DNA of 64,000 nt from Tellurirhabdus rosea (GTDB lineage: Bacteria; Bacteroidota; Bacteroidia; Cytophagales; Spirosomataceae), in assembly GCF_026278345.1 (NCBI RefSeq), contig NZ_CP111085.1:1128001-1192000 (forward strand). Reading direction: 5' to 3'. A model generated the notes under the pieces. It was not told the DNA's origin and ran no database searches. It worked only from the letters and a program-made list of their open reading frames with translations. Both the position numbers and the translations under genes were made by a program. Shown here in pieces: positions 17,925-27,206 of the stretch (positions are counted from its first letter, which is position 1; each line of letters begins with the position of its first letter).

Positions 17925-19928
17925 TTATACGTCTACCCGTGCGTACTTGGCGTTGCGTTCGATGAACTCGCGGCGCGGGGCCACATCGTCGCCCATGAGC
18001 ATCGAGAACACGTGGTCCGCTTCGGCGGCCGACTCGATGGTCACCTGCTTGAGGCTGCGCGTTTCGGGGTCCATCGTGGTTTTCCACAACTGCTCGGGGT
18101 TCATTTCACCCAGCCCTTTGTAACGCTGGACGTTCACGTTCTCCTCGCGGCCCGAACCGGCCAGGTCACGGACGGCCTGTTCGCGTTGGGCTTCGGTCCA
18201 GCAGTAGCGCTCTTCCTTGCCTTTCTTGACGAGGTACAGCGGCGGCTGGGCGATGTAGACAAAGCCGTTTTCGATCAGCGAGCGCATGTTCCGGAAGAAC
18301 AGCGTCAGGATCAGCGTCCGGATGTGGCTGCCGTCCACGTCGGCGTCGGTCATGATGATGACCTTGTGGTAACGCAGTTTATCGAGGTTCATCCGGGTCT
18401 CGTCGGTTTCGCGGTCTTTTTCAAACCGGATGCCGAGCGCCGTGATGATGTTCTTGATCTCTTCGTTTTCGTAAATCTTGTGTTCGAGCGCCTTTTCGAC
18501 GTTCAGGATTTTACCGCGCAGCGGCAGAATGGCCTGATACGCCCGGTTACGGCCCTGTTTGGCAGAACCACCGGCCGAGTCGCCCTCTACGAGGTAGATT
18601 TCGCACTTTTCGGGATTCGTATCCGAGCAGTCGGCGAGTTTGCCGGGCAGCCCCATCCCGCTCATGAAGTCCTTACGACCCGTGAGCATTTTTTCGTAGA
18701 TGGCAGCGGCGGCAATCCGGGCCTGGGCCGAAAGCAGAACCTTTTCGACAATTTGCTTCGCCTCTTTGGGATGCTCTTCCAGCCATGTCCGCAGAATCTC
18801 GGCCACCACGCCGCTGACCGCGCTGACGACTTCCTGGTTACCCAGTTTGGTCTTGGTTTGCCCTTCGAACTGCGGTTCAGCCACTTTCACCGATACCACG
18901 GCCGTCAGACCCTTCCGGAAGTCGGAGCCGTCGAACTCGATTTTACCGGTTTTTTTACCGAGCAGGTTATTTTCTTCGGCGTATTTTTTGAGCACCCGCG
19001 AGATGGCCGAGCGGAAGCCCTGCACGTGTGTACCGCCCTCGTGGGTGTTGATGTTGTTGACGTAGGAGAAAATGTTCTCGCTGCCTTCCAGGTTGTAAAC
19101 CATAGCCACCTGTACCGGCGTCGACCCTTTGTCGGACTCCATGTACATCGGCTCCATGCCCGCCAGCGACGGCCGGCTTTCGTCCAGATACTTCACAAAC
19201 TCCACCAGACCGCCTTCCGAGTAAAACTCCTGGCTGAACTTCGGCGTGCCGTCTTCATTCAGTTCGCGCAGATCGGTCAGGAAAATGCGGATGCCTTTGT
19301 TGAGGAAAGCCAGCTCGCGCAGGCGGCCCGCCACCGTATCGTAGCGATAAACCGTCTCGGTAAAGATCGACTCATCCGGTTTGAAAGTCACCATCGTACC
19401 CCGGCTGTCCGTCGTGCCGATTTCGCGGACGTCGTACTGCGGAATCCCGATGCTGTATTCCTGTTCGTATTTTTTTCCTTCGCGGTGTACTTCCACGCGC
19501 AGGTGGGTCGAAAGCGCGTTCACGCAGGACACCCCTACCCCGTGCAGACCGCCGGAGACCTTGTAGTTGTCTTTATCGAATTTACCACCGGCGTGCAGCA
19601 CCGTCATAACGACTTCGAGTGCCGACTTGCCGGTTTCGTGCATATCGGTCGGGATGCCCCGGCCGTTGTCCTGCACCGTAATGGAATTGTCTTCGTTGAT
19701 GGTTACCCGAATCGTATCGCAGTAACCGGCGAGCGCTTCGTCAATCGAGTTATCGACAACTTCCCAGATGAGGTGGTGTAACCCCTTGATTCCCACATCG
19801 CCAATGTACATCGCCGGACGCAGGCGGACGGCCTCAAGGCCTTCCAGAACCCGGATGGTGCTCGCCCCGTACTTGGGTTGTCCGTTGTCTTCGGCCCTGA
19901 TGTCGGCTTCAACTATTTCGTTCGTCAT
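17925..19928 (-). CDS. gyrB: DNA gyrase subunit B
   Basis: ATPase subunit of gyrase, which introduces negative supercoils together with GyrA. The 667-residue protein shows the GHKL ATPase motifs (VVDNSIDEALAGYCD, VQDNGRGIPTDMH, VSGGLHGVGVSCVNALS), the TOPRIM domain (YLVEGDSAGGSAKQGRNR, IIMTDADVDGSHIRTL) and the C-terminal QRYKGLGEMNPEQLW. It lacks the long insertion found in enterobacterial GyrB, as expected for this phylum. The choice of GyrB over ParE rests on the GyrB-like overall sequence and the TOPRIM wording. It is a single-gene unit between its own terminator and a hairpin-containing gap of 266 bases. Confidence 0.95.
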   Translation of the reverse strand: MTNEIVEADIRAEDNGQPKYGASTIRVLEGLEAVRLRPAMYIGDVGIKGLHHLIWEVVDNSIDEALAGYCDTIRVTINEDNSITVQDNGRGIPTDMHETGKSALEVVMTVLHAGGKFDKDNYKVSGGLHGVGVSCVNALSTHLRVEVHREGKKYEQEYSIGIPQYDVREIGTTDSRGTMVTFKPDESIFTETVYRYDTVAGRLRELAFLNKGIRIFLTDLRELNEDGTPKFSQEFYSEGGLVEFVKYLDESRPSLAGMEPMYMESDKGSTPVQVAMVYNLEGSENIFSYVNNINTHEGGTHVQGFRSAISRVLKKYAEENNLLGKKTGKIEFDGSDFRKGLTAVVSVKVAEPQFEGQTKTKLGNQEVVSAVSGVVAEILRTWLEEHPKEAKQIVEKVLLSAQARIAAAAIYEKMLTGRKDFMSGMGLPGKLADCSDTNPEKCEIYLVEGDSAGGSAKQGRNRAYQAILPLRGKILNVEKALEHKIYENEEIKNIITALGIRFEKDRETDETRMNLDKLRYHKVIIMTDADVDGSHIRTLILTLFFRNMRSLIENGFVYIAQPPLYLVKKGKEERYCWTEAQREQAVRDLAGSGREENVNVQRYKGLGEMNPEQLWKTTMDPETRSLKQVTIESAAEADHVFSMLMGDDVAPRREFIERNAKYARVDV

Positions 19929-20040
19929 AAATCAGTAACCTGTGTATTACCCTTTTGCGGAATTGTTATAAAAACTAGTCTGAAAGGCGGGTTTTGAGAT
20001 AGTAAAAATACAAAAAAATTGGGTGGAATCCTAGGGAAAT

Positions 20041-20183
20041 GTTGAATGATTGATAGGTTGATGAACGGAATCGTTGTTGAACGGTCCGGCAGTCCGGCAG
20101 TCCGGGGTCCGGCGATCCAGCACTGCGATTGCCTGGCTCCCCACTTTTTACTTAAGGCGAAGTCAACCGATCAATCATTCAAC
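20041..20183. repeat. Long hairpin upstream of gyrB with GTCCGGC iterations (family member 3)
   Basis: Arms GTTGAATGATTGATAGGTTGA (20041-20061) and its complement at 20163-20183 match at 20 of 21 positions. The roughly 100-base spacer holds repeated GTCCGG units (20083-20118), reading as four imperfect copies. The 15-base word GATTGATAGGTTGAT also occurs in the hairpins at 33448 and 59054. It lies between the histidine kinase stop (20195) and the gyrB leader. Confidence 0.75.
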
Positions 20184-20194
20184 CCTTCAACCAT

Positions 20195-22552
20195 TCATTC
20201 AACCTCCGGCAGATACACCCGAAATGTGGCGCCCTCGCCGGGTTTGCTGGCGGCGGTAATGGTGCCGTGGTGGTTTTCGACAACTTTCCGGCAGATGGCC
20301 AGCCCGATGCCGGTGCCGGGAAACTGGCTTTTTCCGTGAAGCCGCTGGAAAACCTGGAAAATGCGTTCGGTGTATTTTTCGTCGAACCCGACGCCATTGT
20401 CTTCAATCGAAATCTCGTGGTAATGCGTCCTTTCCGTGGCAAGCAGAACCGGCGGCAGGTCACGGCGCAGAACGCGACGGCTGCTGATCGAAATGCGGGA
20501 AATCTCGCCCGGTTTGCCAAATTTGAGCGCATTCGAAATCAGATTCTGGAACAGCTGCCCCAGCTGCGAACGGTCGCCGTGCGTGACGGGCAGAGGGCCG
20601 CGCTCGATCCGGGCGCTTTTGTCCCGGATCAGCAGATCAAGATCGTTCAGCACTTCCGTCAGCAGCCCGTTCAGGTCTACTTCCTGGAACGGCTCGCGGT
20701 GCGTGGTGATGCGGGAATAAGACAACAGGTCGCGAATGAGCACGGACATCCGGTCGGCGGCGCTCTGCATCCGTCGGACCAGATCGGCGCCGGATTCGTC
20801 GAGCGCCATCCCGTACTCTTTCACCAGAATTTCGCCAAACGCCTGAATCTTCCGGAGCGGCTCCTGCAGATCGTGCGAGGCCACGTAGGCAAACTGCTGC
20901 AGGTTGTCGTTCGACCGGCGCAGTTCGGCATTGGCCACTTCCAGCTGCTGGCGAAACTGCCGGGTTTCGGTAATATCGACAATGGTCACAACGACCCCGT
21001 CGCCCCGTTTGGCCACCGAAATATCAAACCACCCTTTCAGGCCCTGTCCTTCATAAAACTCTTCGAGCCGCTGCGAAACGCCGGTTTCGGCGACCTCCAC
21101 GTACCGGTCGAACAGCCCGGAAAGGCCCGTCCCCGGAAACAGTTCGAGCAGCGTCCGTCCCCGGATTTCTTCGTCCGAAAGGCCAATGTTGCGGGCGTTG
21201 GCGGCATTCTGCATGGCGTACCAGAAGTCCACAACCCGGTTGTTCCCATCCCGGATGGCTTCCAGAAACACAATGGAATGCTGGGAAGAATCCAGGACGC
21301 CCTGCAGCAGTTCGGCCTGCTGAAACTGCACCCGTTCGGCTTCCTTGATGGCCGTAATGTCGAGGCTCGACGCGATGACCCAGTTATCCCGGTGGGGAGT
21401 CAGCCGAACGTCAATCCAGCCCGGCATCTCGTTTTCACTAAACGAAAAAGTGAAGAAATCAGGCTCCCGCACTTCGATGACGCGGCGGTACCGCTCAAAG
21501 ATGCCGTTCTGATGATCCCAGGGAAAAAGCACCGAAGTCAGTTGGCCCACCGCGGCGTCCCGGCTCAGTCCGTAAGCCGAGAGCCCCACCCGGTTGGCTT
21601 CAATCAGGCGGAAATCGACGATGGTGCCTTCGGCGTTACGGACCGCTTCCGTAATGAAAAGGCCCGACGGAATATTCTCCAGAATGCCCTGCAGCGTCTG
21701 CGTTTGTCGCTGCTGCGAAAGCTGCGCCTCCTTGATGCTGGTAATGTCCAGTGTACTGGAAATAACCCGCTCGGTCCCGTCCGGTACCAGCCGGACGCTG
21801 AACCAGGCCGAGAGGCCATCGCCAAAATAGGGTATCTCGTACTGCTGCGCTTCGCCCGTTTCCAGCACCGTCAGGTACCGGTTGAACACGCCGGAAGAAT
21901 GGCTGTAGGGAAAGATTTTGGAGGTAAGCTGCCCAATGACCTCTTCCAGCGTAAGCCCGATGGTGCGCAGGGCGACCGGATTGGCTTCGATCACGCGGAA
22001 GTCGATGACCTCACCCGCCTCGTTTCGTACGGCTTCGGAGACAAAGACACCCGCCTGAATGGTGTTCAGCACATTTTGCAGCAGGGAACCCTTTTCTTTC
22101 GGCGTCTGACGGGCCAGAAGCGGCTGCGAAAGGTCGTGAAAGGTCGCCAGCAGGTGTTCGCCCTGCTTCTGAAACCGGATCAGGTACCAGCCGGGGGTAT
22201 TTTCCAGAAAATGAGGTATTTCTGCCTGCTGCGGTTCGCCCGTTTCGAAAACCTGCCGGAGCCGGTCAAACAGGCCGGTCTCTCTGGCTCCGGGAACAAG
22301 CTGGCTGAACGAAAAACCCTTCGCCAGCGGAAACGGGGTAGCGGCCACGTAGCGGAGGGACGCCTGGTTGAACGCCAGAACCACGAAATCGATGGCTTGT
22401 CCCGTGCTGTCCAGAACCGGTTGAAGCGCACAAACGCCCAGGGGCGTCGCCTCCAGCATGCTGCGCAGAAGGGCATTTTCCTGCCGCAGGGCCTCAACCG
22501 GCGTTTCCGTGCCAACCTGATGTGCGGTACTTCCTGATGTAGACGGGTTCAT
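20195..22552 (-). CDS. Multi-PAS sensor histidine kinase
   Basis: Predicted cytosolic sensor kinase of 785 residues, taken from ATG 22552, which has an AGGAG element three bases upstream. A longer frame starts with TTG at 22630 but has no such site. Four consecutive PAS domains of about 125 residues each fill the first two thirds; all share the phrases VxEAxRN, IDFRxIEAN and the linker DITxIKEA, indicating internal duplication. The kinase core has the H-box YVASHDLQEPLRKIQAFGE, N-box NLISNALKFG, G1 DNGVGFDEKY and G2 GTGIGLAICRKV. No transmembrane helix, receiver or HAMP domain is seen, and no response regulator is adjacent, so it is an orphan kinase. Confidence 0.9.
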   Translation of the reverse strand: MNPSTSGSTAHQVGTETPVEALRQENALLRSMLEATPLGVCALQPVLDSTGQAIDFVVLAFNQASLRYVAATPFPLAKGFSFSQLVPGARETGLFDRLRQVFETGEPQQAEIPHFLENTPGWYLIRFQKQGEHLLATFHDLSQPLLARQTPKEKGSLLQNVLNTIQAGVFVSEAVRNEAGEVIDFRVIEANPVALRTIGLTLEEVIGQLTSKIFPYSHSSGVFNRYLTVLETGEAQQYEIPYFGDGLSAWFSVRLVPDGTERVISSTLDITSIKEAQLSQQRQTQTLQGILENIPSGLFITEAVRNAEGTIVDFRLIEANRVGLSAYGLSRDAAVGQLTSVLFPWDHQNGIFERYRRVIEVREPDFFTFSFSENEMPGWIDVRLTPHRDNWVIASSLDITAIKEAERVQFQQAELLQGVLDSSQHSIVFLEAIRDGNNRVVDFWYAMQNAANARNIGLSDEEIRGRTLLELFPGTGLSGLFDRYVEVAETGVSQRLEEFYEGQGLKGWFDISVAKRGDGVVVTIVDITETRQFRQQLEVANAELRRSNDNLQQFAYVASHDLQEPLRKIQAFGEILVKEYGMALDESGADLVRRMQSAADRMSVLIRDLLSYSRITTHREPFQEVDLNGLLTEVLNDLDLLIRDKSARIERGPLPVTHGDRSQLGQLFQNLISNALKFGKPGEISRISISSRRVLRRDLPPVLLATERTHYHEISIEDNGVGFDEKYTERIFQVFQRLHGKSQFPGTGIGLAICRKVVENHHGTITAASKPGEGATFRVYLPEVE

Positions 22553-22802
22553 AAGCTCCTGAGTCCTGCTGTCACCACTTCCTCTTTCTTCACCCGGCAG
22601 GCCGTAATATTCTATTCGGTAATTACGCAAAAATCTTTCAAATCAAAGGGCCGCCTGCTGGTTATTGACGCCAATTTCCGTAGCAACTGCGTTAAACTAA
22701 CAGCCATCCGGTGCCTCTAAGGAACTAAACAACGGGCTGCTCAGTAAGTTTGACAGACCATCGGGGTCCGTTGACGTTACTAACACGAAACGGTTATTTT
22801 TC

Positions 22803-23423
22803 ATGAAAAAATTTGCGCTTATTCTGTCGGCTCTGGCCGTCCTTTTTACCCTGAGCCGGTGCGGTGTCAACCGGCAACTGACCGAAGCCAAAACGCTGGG
22901 CGACTGCAAGTATACCGTTGCGTCGGCCGACAGCATCTACCTGTCCGGTATTGATGTCCGGCGTTTCAAAAAGCTGGAAGACATCAACCCGGCCCGGTAC
23001 CCGCAGCTGGCGGCCGGTATTCTGGCCAAAAGTGTTCCGCTTTCGGCCCGGCTGTCGCTGAACATTTACAACCCGACCAATCGCAACGCCGGGCTGAATG
23101 AACTGGAATACAAAGTGCTGCTGGCCAACGAGGAGATTTTTACGGGCTTTGTCAACCAGCGTATCGAAGTACCGGCGGGCGGCGGCGAGGCGCGGATTCC
23201 CATTCGGCTGCGCACCAACGCCTACAAGCTCCTGACGGACGACAAAACCCGGGATGCTTTTGTGGAGCTGATTCAGAACCTCAGCGGCGCCGACGACGCC
23301 AAGCCTTCCAAACTCACCATCCGGATTCGGCCGACGCTGGCGCTGGGCAACAAAAAAATCAATTACCCCGGCTACATCACCATCGACCAGGACGTGACGC
23401 AGAAGATTCTGCTGGGACAATAA
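22803..23423 (+). CDS. LEA-type-2-like hypothetical lipoprotein
   Basis: Protein of 206 residues with a signal peptide (MKKFALILSALAVLFTLSRC). Cys20 may be lipidated although the preceding residue is Arg, which is unusual for a lipobox. The body resembles LEA14/WHy-type domains: SLNIYNPTNRNAGLNELEYK followed by a beta-rich segment and the late LTIRIRPTLALGNKKINYPG. Such proteins occur in many Bacteroidota with unknown roles at the envelope. It is convergent with the M23 peptidase gene and is separated from it by a hairpin. Confidence 0.65.
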   Translation: MKKFALILSALAVLFTLSRCGVNRQLTEAKTLGDCKYTVASADSIYLSGIDVRRFKKLEDINPARYPQLAAGILAKSVPLSARLSLNIYNPTNRNAGLNELEYKVLLANEEIFTGFVNQRIEVPAGGGEARIPIRLRTNAYKLLTDDKTRDAFVELIQNLSGADDAKPSKLTIRIRPTLALGNKKINYPGYITIDQDVTQKILLGQ

Positions 23424-23434
23424 GGGAAATTAAA

Positions 23435-23522
23435 AATTAAGAGTTAAGAATTAAAAGTAAGCTTCGCTGATTCAGGTGTACTAATCCAGCGAAGCCTTAC
23501 TTTTAACTTTTAACTCTTAATT
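23435..23522. repeat. Long hairpin between convergent genes (family member 4)
   Basis: Arms of about 35 bases made of AATTAAGAGTTAA / TTAAAAGTAA words ending in GCTTCGCTG on the left and CAGCGAAGC on the right, loop ATTCAGGTGTACTAATC. The right arm overlaps the stop codon of the M23 peptidase gene. It is a variant of the element at 30872-30951, with the same AT-rich words. Confidence 0.82.
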
Positions 23523-24332
23523 CATTCTGGCGCCTATCAGCCAGCGGTATGTGTTTCGGGGTTCGGGAAGGCCGTCGGGGCGGAGCTGGAGGTACATGAG
23601 GTGGAGGTGCGTCGGGGAGCGGGTTTTGTAGGCGTTGAAGCCGGTGCGGCCCACTTCGGCAATCTTCTGGCCGGGCAGGACCCAGTCGCCCGGTTTGACA
23701 AACACGGCGTTGTTGTGGGCGTAGTAGAAAAGCCCGTCCAGAACGGGATCGTAAATCCAGATCCAGTTGCCGCCCCGGTACTCCTGGCCCGGGTTCCAGG
23801 CTGTTTCGATGCCAATCACCACGCCGTTGGACATGGCCAGAACGTCCGTCGGCTGGCCGGTGTTGTCGTCCACGCTGTCCTGATTGCGGTCACGGATGAA
23901 GATGTCCTGGGCGGGGTGACTGCCGCGAACCTGATAATCAAACAGGTCGAAGCCCACGCCACGATAGCCATTGCCGCGGACGCCGCCGATGGCATTGGGG
24001 CCGTATCCCCGCAGCGGAAAGTTGAAGTAGCCGAACTGGCTCACAAATTCGGCCTTCGCCACACTGTCGAGCCGGAGCGGTTCGGTCATCCGGAAACGGC
24101 TGCGCAGGCCGTTCATGATTTGCTGAAAAGTCAGCCGGGCCGAGTCGGGCTCGATGGTTTCTTCCCGAATCTGAATATAAAGCTGCTGAAACTGGAGGCA
24201 GAGCGAGTCCACGCGCGGGGCCGTGCTGTCCGATAAAAAAACCGTCTGCGAAGAGGCCGTATTCGCCAGACCCAGCCACAAAGCCGCCAGAAAACCGACC
24301 CACCGCGTCATTTGCCAGAGTGTTACTTTCAC
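23517..24332 (-). CDS. M23-family metallopeptidase (LytM-like), exported
   Basis: Zinc endopeptidase of the peptidoglycan-cleaving M23 family, 271 residues from GTG 24332; an ATG at 24311 is an equally good start. The signal peptide contains WVGFLAALWLGLANTASSQ. The zinc and catalytic motifs are visible as HPAQD (H-x3-D) after VRGS and as HLHL near the C-terminus (RSPTHLHLMYLQ). They are linked by the beta-core DVLAMSNGVVIGIE and GDWVLPGQKIAEVGRTG. A helical pre-domain (about residues 40-110) precedes the catalytic part. It is probably periplasmic. The neighbours are other envelope proteins but there is no clear operon. Confidence 0.85.
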   Translation of the reverse strand: MKVTLWQMTRWVGFLAALWLGLANTASSQTVFLSDSTAPRVDSLCLQFQQLYIQIREETIEPDSARLTFQQIMNGLRSRFRMTEPLRLDSVAKAEFVSQFGYFNFPLRGYGPNAIGGVRGNGYRGVGFDLFDYQVRGSHPAQDIFIRDRNQDSVDDNTGQPTDVLAMSNGVVIGIETAWNPGQEYRGGNWIWIYDPVLDGLFYYAHNNAVFVKPGDWVLPGQKIAEVGRTGFNAYKTRSPTHLHLMYLQLRPDGLPEPRNTYRWLIGARMN

Positions 24333-24386
24333 GAGTCAAGTACAGAGTGTACAATGCCCGAAATTACGAAGGAATGCCCGTTCCGA

Positions 24387-25058
24387 CTACTCAGGGCACA
24401 CAATTTTGTAGAAGGTATACGTCAGCGACAGCCCGATAAAGGTATAACGGTCTTTGTCTGACGGGTTTCCCTGCCGCAGCTTCTGCGTTCCGCTGAAGGT
24501 TTCAGGGCCGTAGCTGTCGAGGTAATCGGTCGTCGTGAAGCGGGTTCCGAACTCCAGTCCGAGGCTCCAGGGCCGTTTAAACTCATATTTGATGCCGACA
24601 CCCAGCGGAAAATGAATCTGGCGGTACGGGCTCCGCTCCACCGAATTCTGTAGTCCCGCCGAATGCACGCCCACCCCGCCAAAAAGGTAGGGCGTCCAGT
24701 TTTTCACCCGACGGAGCTGCGAATAATTGAGAAAGTTGTATTCGAAGAGCATGCTTACCTCCCGAAGACTGGACCGGAACGAGGTGTTGCGGGCCTGCTG
24801 GAAGGGATCGCTGAAACTGCTGTCGCGGCCCGCAATACTGCCGATGCCGAGATTGAGCCGAAGGGTCAGCGGCTGGCTCAGGTTACGCCGCACAATGAGG
24901 TTGCCGGCCGGCCGGGGGTCCCGGAAATTGAAATTGGGGGCAATGTCGCCTTTGTAGACCATGACGCCCCCGCCCAGCCCGACCTCCCAGGACTGCGCCC
25001 GCGCGCCCGTGCCCATTGCCAGCAGAACCAGCAGAATGGTGCACAGGCGCGTTAGCAT
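24387..25058 (-). CDS. DUF6089-like outer-membrane beta-barrel protein (paralogue 1)
   Basis: Predicted outer-membrane barrel of 223 residues from ATG 25058 (MLTRLCTILLVLLAMGTGARAQ signal peptide); a GTG at 25091 would add 11 residues. Beta-strand pattern and family phrases include WEVGLGGGVMVYKGDI, YLFGGVGVHSAGL, GLEFGTRFTTTDYLDSY and the terminal YTFIGLSLTYTFYKIVCP with a late cysteine. Proteins of this type are common in Cytophagales and have no assigned function. It lies 45 bases from a longer paralogue at 25104-26111, with the same strand and the same TTTDYLD motif, so the pair is likely a tandem duplication. Confidence 0.78.
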   Translation of the reverse strand: MLTRLCTILLVLLAMGTGARAQSWEVGLGGGVMVYKGDIAPNFNFRDPRPAGNLIVRRNLSQPLTLRLNLGIGSIAGRDSSFSDPFQQARNTSFRSSLREVSMLFEYNFLNYSQLRRVKNWTPYLFGGVGVHSAGLQNSVERSPYRQIHFPLGVGIKYEFKRPWSLGLEFGTRFTTTDYLDSYGPETFSGTQKLRQGNPSDKDRYTFIGLSLTYTFYKIVCPE

Positions 25059-25103
25059 CAGATTTTTGGTATTATTCAGCGTTAACTCCACAAAAACGGG
25101 CCA

Positions 25104-26111
25104 TTACTTAACGGGCGGACATTTGATTTTCGGCAACAGGACGTACCGCAGTTGAATGGTCCCGATCAGGTAGCCATCTTTGGGAAAGTCCGATGAACCG
25201 CGGGCGTCGATACCGGGCAGGGCGGCGCCGTTGCTGGCAAACGGGTCCTGACCATTCAGGTAGTCGGTCAGTTGCTGGCGGCGGTCGCCTCCCTTGCGGG
25301 CGGCAACGGGCTCCAGCGACCGGTCGGACATGGCCCGGGACAGGTCGTCTTTCAGCACGCTCGGGTCCGGAGGCGTCGGTCCGCCTACATCGTCCAGGTA
25401 GTCCGTGGTGGTCAGCCGCAGGCCGACTTCGGCGCCCAGGTCAAAGCGGTCGTTGAGCTTGTACCGCACCCCAAAACCTACCGGAACGGCAATGGTTACG
25501 AGCGAATACTGTTTCGGAGCGCCCGGCTGGCCCTGTCCTTCGGTGCCCAGCGGTTGCAGTTTCACCCAGTTCTGCGGCTGGTCGCCCTGTCCGCCCGGCG
25601 GCGTGTAGCCAACCGGGGTCTTTGCTTCGGGGCTGTGCGCCACCAGTGCCAGACCGGCGAAGATGTAGGGCGAGAACTTGACGCGGTAGTTGGTGTTGCG
25701 CCCGTCGGGCCGGAACTGGTAAATCCCCGTCAGCGCAAATTCCTTCAGATCGTTGCGGAAGTGCAGGTTTCGTACGTACTGGACGATGCCCCGGTTCAGA
25801 TCCCCCTTGTTGTAGGTGTAATCGTCGCCGGCAATCCGGGCGTAGGTGAAGGAAGCCCGGGCCGCGAGTCGGGGCGTGAAATGCCGCGTGTACGCCAGAT
25901 TGGCATTCCAGCGCATCATCATAAAGGTCGAACGGAGGGGCCTGCGGTACCCGGAAAGCTCGCCGTAATAACTGGCGGTTCCGATTCCGAGCCCAACGGT
26001 AGAATAGGGCAGGAAATTCTTATTGCGACTTTGGGCCAAGCTATCCGATGGCGCAAGTACACTCAGGGCTGCTGTCGCCAGCGCGCCTGTAATCAGTAGG
26101 TGATTCTTCAT
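25104..26111 (-). CDS. DUF6089-like outer-membrane beta-barrel protein (paralogue 2)
   Basis: Barrel-type protein of 335 residues with signal peptide (ALATAALSVLAPSDSLAQ). It shares with its neighbour the N-terminal TVGLGIGTASYYGELSGY pattern, the mid-region SPYIFAGLALVAHSP, LGAEVGLRLTTTDYLDDVG and a C-terminal YVLLPKIKCPP ending with cysteine. The extra length compared with paralogue 1 comes from loop insertions, including a Gly/Gln/Pro-rich stretch near residues 170-190. It is probably transcribed together with paralogue 1. No ligand or partner can be read from the sequence. Confidence 0.78.
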   Translation of the reverse strand: MKNHLLITGALATAALSVLAPSDSLAQSRNKNFLPYSTVGLGIGTASYYGELSGYRRPLRSTFMMMRWNANLAYTRHFTPRLAARASFTYARIAGDDYTYNKGDLNRGIVQYVRNLHFRNDLKEFALTGIYQFRPDGRNTNYRVKFSPYIFAGLALVAHSPEAKTPVGYTPPGGQGDQPQNWVKLQPLGTEGQGQPGAPKQYSLVTIAVPVGFGVRYKLNDRFDLGAEVGLRLTTTDYLDDVGGPTPPDPSVLKDDLSRAMSDRSLEPVAARKGGDRRQQLTDYLNGQDPFASNGAALPGIDARGSSDFPKDGYLIGTIQLRYVLLPKIKCPPVK

Positions 26112-26242
26112 GCTTTGCTATACTTACTGCGTTCCTCTGACTCCTTCCAGCAAATCGTGCATTACTGGTTCTTCCTGTCAAACGGCAACCCCGCTCTTTT
26201 TATTGAGCCGTAAACTATATTTCGACGTTGAGGCGAGTTTGT

Positions 26243-26305
26243 AATGAATAATGAAGAAGATGAACGATGTGTTGAGGAGCCGGTACGCTTTCTTCATTAT
26301 TCATT
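26243..26305. repeat. Inverted repeat between the NAD kinase and barrel genes (family member 5)
   Basis: Arms AATGAATAATGAAGAA (26243-26258) and TTCTTCATTATTCATT (26290-26305) are perfectly complementary over 16 bases. The spacer contains GGAGCCGG. It is a smaller version of the long hairpins, located in the 219-base gap before the barrel-protein start. Confidence 0.65.
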
Positions 26306-26330
26306 CTTCATTGCAATCCGCCGCGGTTCA

Positions 26331-27206
26331 TCAATTCCGTATATCCCAGCCCCAGTTGAGTTTACTGCGGAGTGTGTTCAGGAAATTGTCTTCCGGCAAT
26401 TTAACGAGGCGGGCTTTGAACAGTTCTTTCCGGACGCTCAGCCGGGTGGACAGATCGACCGTCCGGAAGCGGGAGTCCACCGAGACCAGAAAAGCGCCGC
26501 TTCGGCTTTCGACCTCGAAGGAAAGGCTGCACGAATCCGGAACCACCATCGGCCGCACGTTCAGGTTGTGCGGGCTGACGGGCGTGACAATGAAGTTTTC
26601 GTTGTGGGGAAGCAGGACCGGCCCGCCGCAGCTGAGCGAGTAACCCGTGGAGCCCGAAGGCGTAGACACGATCAGCCCGTCGGCCCAGTAGGAGTTCAGA
26701 AATTCGCCGTCGATGTAGGTGTGGACCGTAATCATGGAGGACGTTTCCGTTTTGGTAATCGTGACGTCGTTGAGGCCAAACGGCACGCCGTCGAACAGGT
26801 CTACCTCAGCGTCCAGCGTAATGAGGGTTCGTTCGTCGATGTGAAAATTCCCGGCAAAGAGCGCCTCCAGCATGGCCGAGATCGCGCGGGGCGATACCGT
26901 CGCCAGAAAGCCCAGACGGCCGATGTTGATGCCCACAATCGGAACGTGGTGCGGACCGACATGCGTAACGGCTTCGAGCAGCGTCCCGTCGCCTCCCAGA
27001 CTGAAGGCAAAGTCCGCCGCGAAAACATCCCGGAACGAGTTGTAGATGGATACACTGTGGTGGTTGACGCCCGCCCCTTCCAGCAGCGCTCGGTAGGGCT
27101 CCGACAGCTGCACCTCCACCTGCCGCAGGGCCAGTTCGTCGAACATGGCCTGGATGTAGGGTTTTGTCTGCTCGGTGAAGTTTCGGCCGTGAATGGCAAT
27201 TTTCAT
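26331..27206 (-). CDS. nadK: NAD kinase
   Basis: Phosphorylates NAD to NADP with ATP or polyphosphate; it is the cytosolic enzyme supplying NADP. The 291-residue length is standard. The diagnostic motif FSLGGDGTLLEAV sits near residue 73, followed by IVGINIGRLGFLATVS, the NDVTITKTETSSM region and DGLIVSTPSGSTGYSLSCGG, all of which form the NAD and phosphate-donor sites. It is followed on the same strand by an outer-membrane protein gene, from which it is separated by an inverted repeat. The upstream gap to the CBS gene (90 bases) contains GTTTAC-T-GTAAAC at 27266-27278. Confidence 0.95.
   Translation of the reverse strand: MKIAIHGRNFTEQTKPYIQAMFDELALRQVEVQLSEPYRALLEGAGVNHHSVSIYNSFRDVFAADFAFSLGGDGTLLEAVTHVGPHHVPIVGINIGRLGFLATVSPRAISAMLEALFAGNFHIDERTLITLDAEVDLFDGVPFGLNDVTITKTETSSMITVHTYIDGEFLNSYWADGLIVSTPSGSTGYSLSCGGPVLLPHNENFIVTPVSPHNLNVRPMVVPDSCSLSFEVESRSGAFLVSVDSRFRTVDLSTRLSVRKELFKARLVKLPEDNFLNTLRSKLNWGWDIRN

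Noticed and set aside
18012-19781. A 589-codon + strand frame opposite gyrB
   Set aside because: gyrB is certain; the antisense frame shows no recognisable motif.
20267-22537. A 756-codon open frame on the + strand opposite the histidine kinase
   Set aside because: It is an antisense frame caused by GC-rich codon use; the minus-strand protein has full PAS and kinase motifs and the antisense translation has none.
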